Origin: an uncultured Oscillospiraceae bacterium
GTDB taxonomy: Bacteria > Bacillota > Clostridia > Oscillospirales > Ruminococcaceae
DNA length: 17,308 nt
Reading direction: 5' to 3'
Assembly: GCA_934464775.1 (NCBI GenBank)
Contig: CAKSKG010000035.1
Location: forward strand, 1 to 17,308
Shown here piece by piece: positions 14,260-17,308 of the stretch. A program made the position numbers and the translations under genes. How positions within the stretch are numbered: the stretch's first letter is position 1; each line of letters begins with the position of its first letter. The notes below the pieces were generated by a model. The model was not told the DNA's origin, ran no database searches, and saw only the letters and a list, made by a program, of their open reading frames with translations.

Positions 14260-14700
14260 ATGGAAACAAAAGACATCATACTTGAACTTAGGACAAAAAA
14301 CGGCTTGTCACAGGACGGGCTTGCCGAAAAGCTTTTCGTCACACGGCAGGCAGTATCACGCTGGGAAAACGGAGATACTGTTCCCAATACGGAAACTCTC
14401 AAGCTGCTCTCAAAGCTGTTTGACGTTTCGATAAACACGCTTCTCGGGTCTCCGAGAAAGCTTATCTGCCAGTGCTGCGGAATGCCGCTGGAGGACAGCT
14501 TTATCAGCAAAGAAACAGACGGCACATTCAATGAGGAATACTGCAAATGGTGCTATGCGGACGGAAAATTCGTTTATGAAAGCATTGACCAACTGACGGA
14601 TTTTCTTGTTGAGCATATGTCAAACGATGATTTTCCGCCCGATAAGGCACGTGAATATTTTTCATCGCATCTGCCCGAGCTTGCACACTGGAAAAAGTGA
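14260..14700 (+). CDS. XRE-family transcriptional regulator with C-terminal zinc-ribbon domain
   Basis: This 146-aa protein joins two domains. Residues 4-62 are an XRE-type helix-turn-helix, with NGLSQDGLAEKLFVTRQAVS and RWENGDTVPNTETLKLLSKL typical of Cro/C1 proteins in Clostridia. Residues 69-146 match the putative zinc-ribbon family seen alone or behind such HTH domains. Its cysteines are C70, C72 and C73 (CQCCGMPL) and C95 and C98 (YCKWC), with DGTFNEEY between. It would bind DNA as a dimer and may sense metal or redox state through the cysteines, which is inference. The ATG at 14260 has GAGGTGAG (14248-14255) 4 nt upstream. It has its own promoter and terminator. The target is unknown. 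Confidence 0.9.
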   Translation: METKDIILELRTKNGLSQDGLAEKLFVTRQAVSRWENGDTVPNTETLKLLSKLFDVSINTLLGSPRKLICQCCGMPLEDSFISKETDGTFNEEYCKWCYADGKFVYESIDQLTDFLVEHMSNDDFPPDKAREYFSSHLPELAHWKK

Positions 14701-14717
14701 TGCATTATACATTCAAA

Positions 14718-14762
14718 AAAAGTACCGCTCCCGAAAATTTATCTTACGGGAACGGTACTTTT
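14718..14762. terminator. Bidirectional terminator between convergent genes
   Basis: A 16-bp stem (14718-14733 with 14747-14762) has one mismatch and a 13-nt loop. It begins with a run of A and ends with a run of T, so it serves the regulator on the plus strand and the membrane protein ending at 14778 on the minus strand. Confidence 0.9.
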
Positions 14763-14777
14763 CATTATATCCTGCCG

Positions 14778-15773
14778 CTATTTTCTGTCAACAATTTCAA
14801 GGAGTGCCTGACAATTGGGACAGCGTGACACCGAGCCTCGGACATAAACATTTCCGCAGTACGGACAGGTCTCCGTTACGTTCTGCTGCACTGTATCCGA
14901 TTGGTTTTCCTCGGGGCATTCAATGGCATTTCTGTATTTTCTGTTGGGGTCATGGAATACCATTAGATATGCGTGCAGGCATATAAATCCGCCGAATACC
15001 AAAAGCGTCATTATCATGCCGCCGTCGATACTTCTTTTCATGATGGTCGGTGTAATCTCATCAAAGGCAAGGCTTATCGCCTGTGACACCGACTTTGAAT
15101 CCTCACTTAAATAGCGCTGGAGCTTTGCATTGAATACATCGGCTTTTTCCGAAGTGATTATATCCGATGTATCATCGCCCTGCATACCCTCCCAGTACCA
15201 ATCATTGAATGACCGATTTGGGTGTTCGGGCTGTGAATATACTATCAGCCAGTGTTTTTCGTCGGGAAATGCATTTACGTAAAGATCGTATGCATAGTTC
15301 TCCAGCGAGGAATAATTATTCTGCCAATCCTCATTTTTTACGGTAAAAACCGCAGGGGAGATGCCTGTTTTATCATAAAATGCCTGAAGCGACCTTTTCA
15401 GCCCCGACATATCGCTGATAACATTTATATTATCCTTTACAACTATGGACGTATTATAATCCGCATAGAGCTTTTTCGGCGGAATGATCGCGCTCCTTGC
15501 CATTACGCTTAAAACAAATATGAACGGCAGATAAAACAACAGTATAAAATAACGCAATGGACTGCGCCTTTTTGTTACATCATAATCCGCATAGATATAA
15601 TGAGGTGTGCTTCCTCTCATATAAACATATCTTTTTGATCCGGCAAAATATGATGTACGGACATGACGTACCGGCGCCGAGCTTCCCGAGCCTGAACGGT
15701 GGGAGCTGCTGTGATGACTGCTGCTGTGGTGAGAGCCTCCTCCATGGGAGCCTCCGCCCGATGAATGTGGCAT
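14778..15773 (-). CDS. Membrane protein with His/Ser/Gly-rich N-terminus, TPM-like domain and zinc ribbon
   Basis: The 331-aa product is not a named protein. Residues 1-33 are almost only Ser, His and Gly (SSGGGSHGGGSHHSSSHHSS and on), a possible metal-binding or disordered tail. A membrane segment lies at about 73-93. Residues about 112-245 resemble the TPM domain of membrane-associated proteins (GLKRSLQAFYDKTGISPAVF, then KHWLIVYSQPE). A second membrane segment lies at about 251-273. A zinc ribbon closes the protein: C303, C306, C318, C321 (CPYCGN and CPNCQ). An AAGGAAGTG ribosome binding site and a good promoter support the start. The topology suggests that the TPM-like part faces outwards and both ends face the cytoplasm. 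Function unknown. Confidence 0.8.
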   Translation of the reverse strand: MPHSSGGGSHGGGSHHSSSHHSSSHRSGSGSSAPVRHVRTSYFAGSKRYVYMRGSTPHYIYADYDVTKRRSPLRYFILLFYLPFIFVLSVMARSAIIPPKKLYADYNTSIVVKDNINVISDMSGLKRSLQAFYDKTGISPAVFTVKNEDWQNNYSSLENYAYDLYVNAFPDEKHWLIVYSQPEHPNRSFNDWYWEGMQGDDTSDIITSEKADVFNAKLQRYLSEDSKSVSQAISLAFDEITPTIMKRSIDGGMIMTLLVFGGFICLHAYLMVFHDPNRKYRNAIECPEENQSDTVQQNVTETCPYCGNVYVRGSVSRCPNCQALLEIVDRK

Positions 15774-15805
15774 AGCTGCACTTCCTTTTCTGTTATATTA
15801 AATAA

Positions 15806-15834
15806 ATTGTAACATATCTGCAAAGAAAAATCAA
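15806..15834 (-). promoter_or_regulatory. Sigma-A promoter of the His-rich membrane protein gene
   Basis: On the minus strand TTGATT (plus 15829-15834) and TACAAT (plus 15806-15811) are spaced by 17 nt, with TGT before the -10. It lies about 33 nt before the start. Confidence 0.7.
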
Positions 15835-15840
15835 GAGTTT

Positions 15841-15852
15841 TTCCGATCGGAA
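15841..15852. promoter_or_regulatory. Perfect 12-bp palindrome, candidate operator
   Basis: TTCCGATCGGAA lies just upstream of the -35 of the minus-strand promoter, in the 174-bp gap between divergent membrane genes. A direct repeat GCATTAA (15863-15869 and 15874-15880, 11 bp apart) lies beside it. A regulator bound here could act on both genes. Confidence 0.4.
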
Positions 15853-15896
15853 GATTGCAGCCGCATTAATTCTGCATTAAATTACAGTTAGATATA

Positions 15897-15925
15897 TTTA
15901 CTTTTAAAATAATCCATGATATAAT
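15897..15925 (+). promoter_or_regulatory. Sigma-A promoter of the PH-like membrane gene pair
   Basis: TTTACT (15897-15902) and TATAAT (15920-15925) are spaced by 17 nt, with an extended -10 TGA. It lies about 22 nt before the first gene. Confidence 0.6.
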
Positions 15926-15947
15926 TTAGTCAATAAAAACAAACGGG

Positions 15948-16439
15948 GTGACGCATATCAAAATAAAAATAAGATCTGTTAACGACTGGGAAAAAATTTT
16001 ATGGACCGCTTTCGTGCTTATATATTTTATCTGGCTGCCACTTTTAATAAGATCATTTTCGACAGTAAGTCTGATACTGTTTTTAATAAGCTTTATCGCT
16101 GTTATTGCTTTTTTGGCAATATATTACAAACGCCCCACCGTTGTATTTGCCGATACCGAAAAGCTGCGTTACAGGCATATTTTCGGTGAACATACTATTC
16201 CTTATTCCGACATAAAAAAGATCGTCTGCGAGCCTTATACCGTCAGAGAAAGATACACTTCCACTCAGCGGATAAAGCTTGTAATAACGCTGAACAACGA
16301 TGATGAATATGAGCTGAACGATTGCGTAAACACCGAGGATATGATCTCCGACAGACTGAAAAACAGGGAAACGGATATTCCGCTTATGCGGCTTTATGAG
16401 TTTATTTTACAGCATACAGAGGTCAGCAGCAATGAATGA
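15948..16439 (+). CDS. Small membrane protein with two TM helices and a PH-like domain
   Basis: The 163-aa protein has a short basic N-terminus (THIKIKIRSVN), two membrane helices at about 17-35 and 39-60, and a cytoplasmic strand-rich domain from about 64 to 156 that resembles bacterial PH-like domains. The module signature is FADTEKLRYRHIF and IPLMRLYEFIL. No enzyme motif is seen. The GTG at 15948 is used as start because the N-terminus then matches that of the paralogue downstream. The only Shine-Dalgarno-like sequence (GGGGTGA) overlaps that GTG, so the true start is uncertain. It overlaps the next gene by 8 nt, so the two are one operon. Function unknown. Confidence 0.7.
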   Translation: MTHIKIKIRSVNDWEKILWTAFVLIYFIWLPLLIRSFSTVSLILFLISFIAVIAFLAIYYKRPTVVFADTEKLRYRHIFGEHTIPYSDIKKIVCEPYTVRERYTSTQRIKLVITLNNDDEYELNDCVNTEDMISDRLKNRETDIPLMRLYEFILQHTEVSSNE

Positions 16440-17232
16440 AAAGATCTCATTGACAATAAAAAGCGGCAATCCGAGCAACAGAGCTGCCTTGGAAGCCGAT
16501 GAAAAAGCTTTCAGGATACGTTATCCTTTCTGGGAATACGTCATTGACAGAAGCAGCATAACCGATATCCGCTGCACTCCTTACAAAGTACAGCGTGGAC
16601 GCTGGGAGTATTGCCTGATCGAGCTGTACATTGAAGCAAACGGTGAAAAATATATATTCAGCGATCGTCTGGACGATGCCGCAGCAGTAAATATCATCAA
16701 CGGAAAAGAGCCGTCCGTTCCGCTTATAAATATGTATGAATTTCTGATCGGAAAAAAGCTTATACTGCCGAAATTTGCCCGACCCGAAAGATCGGACTAT
16801 ATCAGCATAAAAATAAACAACATAAATCATTTGCTGATCTTATTTTTATTTATTGCTTCGGCTGCTTTGATCGTACTTTCAAATATTGCCGCCTATATCG
16901 CCGTGATATGCATTTTTATTTTTATATTTTATCTATGTCGGCATTATACCGATGTTTATGCGGACAGCTCCCAGCTGCTTTTCAGGGAGATCTTCCGTGA
17001 AAACAAGGTCATGATAAATGACATTGCAAGCATTTCGGCGGAAACAGGCTCGGACAAAATGCATCTGTTTCCCACCGACACAATACGGCTTATCATCACC
17101 ATGAAAGACGGCAGAAAATATCAGCTCAATGACAAGCTTGATACCGTCAGCATAGTATCGGACTGCATAAACGGAAAAAGCTTAAACGTGCCGCTGATAC
17201 AGCTGTATGATTTTCTGAACAGTCAGTTATGA
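16432..17232 (+). CDS. Membrane protein with two PH-like modules, fused paralogue of the upstream gene
   Basis: The 266-aa protein contains two copies of the module found upstream. Copy 1 (about residues 5-107) has no membrane part. Its start ISLTIKSGN is followed directly by the soluble domain, ending VPLINMYEFLIG. Copy 2 (about 122-266) repeats the whole upstream protein: ISIKINNIN, two membrane helices (about 133-151 and 153-170), then YADSSQLLFREIF and a C-terminus ending VPLIQLYDFLNS. The shared ending is VPLIxxYxFL. AGAGG (16418-16422) supports the ATG at 16432, which lies inside the end of the previous gene. The layout soluble-TM-TM-soluble places both domains in the cytoplasm. Function unknown. 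Confidence 0.75.
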   Translation: MNEKISLTIKSGNPSNRAALEADEKAFRIRYPFWEYVIDRSSITDIRCTPYKVQRGRWEYCLIELYIEANGEKYIFSDRLDDAAAVNIINGKEPSVPLINMYEFLIGKKLILPKFARPERSDYISIKINNINHLLILFLFIASAALIVLSNIAAYIAVICIFIFIFYLCRHYTDVYADSSQLLFREIFRENKVMINDIASISAETGSDKMHLFPTDTIRLIITMKDGRKYQLNDKLDTVSIVSDCINGKSLNVPLIQLYDFLNSQL

Positions 17233-17308
17233 CAATAAGAACCTGTCTTCATAAGCATATGCACACGTCTTTTCGGCAAATTTTGCTGCATACTGCGTTA
17301 AAAATCCT
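17233..17308. other. Right-end non-coding tail, no gene seen
   Basis: These 76 bp after the last stop hold no open frame with a plausible start, and no terminator was found. A GCATATGC palindrome lies near 17254-17261. The stretch may be the edge of a repeat or of a gene that continues outside the window. Confidence 0.3.

Noticed and set aside
1803..17249. Shared 12-mer AGAACCTGTCTT at 1803-1814 and 17238-17249 as ends of a mobile element
   Set aside because: A 12-bp match is expected several times by chance in 17 kb, one copy overlaps the end of cas1, and no transposase or longer shared end is present.

Overview
The window looks like chromosomal DNA of a motile Gram-positive anaerobe of the Clostridia, most likely Oscillospiraceae/Ruminococcus-like. 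This is inferred from strong GGAGGTGAT-type ribosome binding sites, the Bacillota-type order of late flagellar genes, type I-C cas genes and codon use. Species cannot be fixed from the sequence alone.

Positions 1-1361 hold two unusual repeat structures, then a monocistronic nadA (quinolinate synthase) with its own promoter, a candidate operator and a terminator. Positions 1353-3580 hold, on the minus strand, a type I-C CRISPR adaptation module transcribed cas4-cas1-cas2. It ends in a minimal, decaying CRISPR array of two repeats and one spacer that runs into the nadA terminator. No interference gene (cas3, cas5, cas7, cas8c) is present in the window. All three adaptation proteins look intact.

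Positions 3744-12932 hold a flagellar operon on the plus strand, starting from a recognisable sigma-28 promoter: flgM, flgN, flgK, flgL, a yviE-like (DUF6470) gene, fliW, csrA, fliD, fliS and a FliT/FlgN-like gene. Together they make the hook-filament junction, the cap and their chaperones. They also carry two control circuits: FlgM holding sigma-28, and FliW holding CsrA. The flagellin gene often found between csrA and fliD is absent, and FliD is about twice the usual length.

Positions 12941-17308 are a more mixed region. It holds tRNA-Arg(CCG) with a strong bidirectional terminator, an unrecognised minus-strand gene, and a GNAT acetyltransferase broken by a single in-frame TGA where a Trp is expected. 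It continues with an XRE-type regulator fused to a cysteine-rich zinc-ribbon-like domain and a minus-strand membrane protein with a His/Ser/Gly-rich N-terminus and a C-terminal zinc ribbon. It ends with two overlapping membrane genes built from three copies of one PH-like module. Several genes here have good sigma-A promoters with extended -10 elements.

The main points for follow-up are the orphan adaptation module with its one-spacer array, the nonsense-interrupted acetyltransferase, the triplicated membrane module and the oversized FliD.
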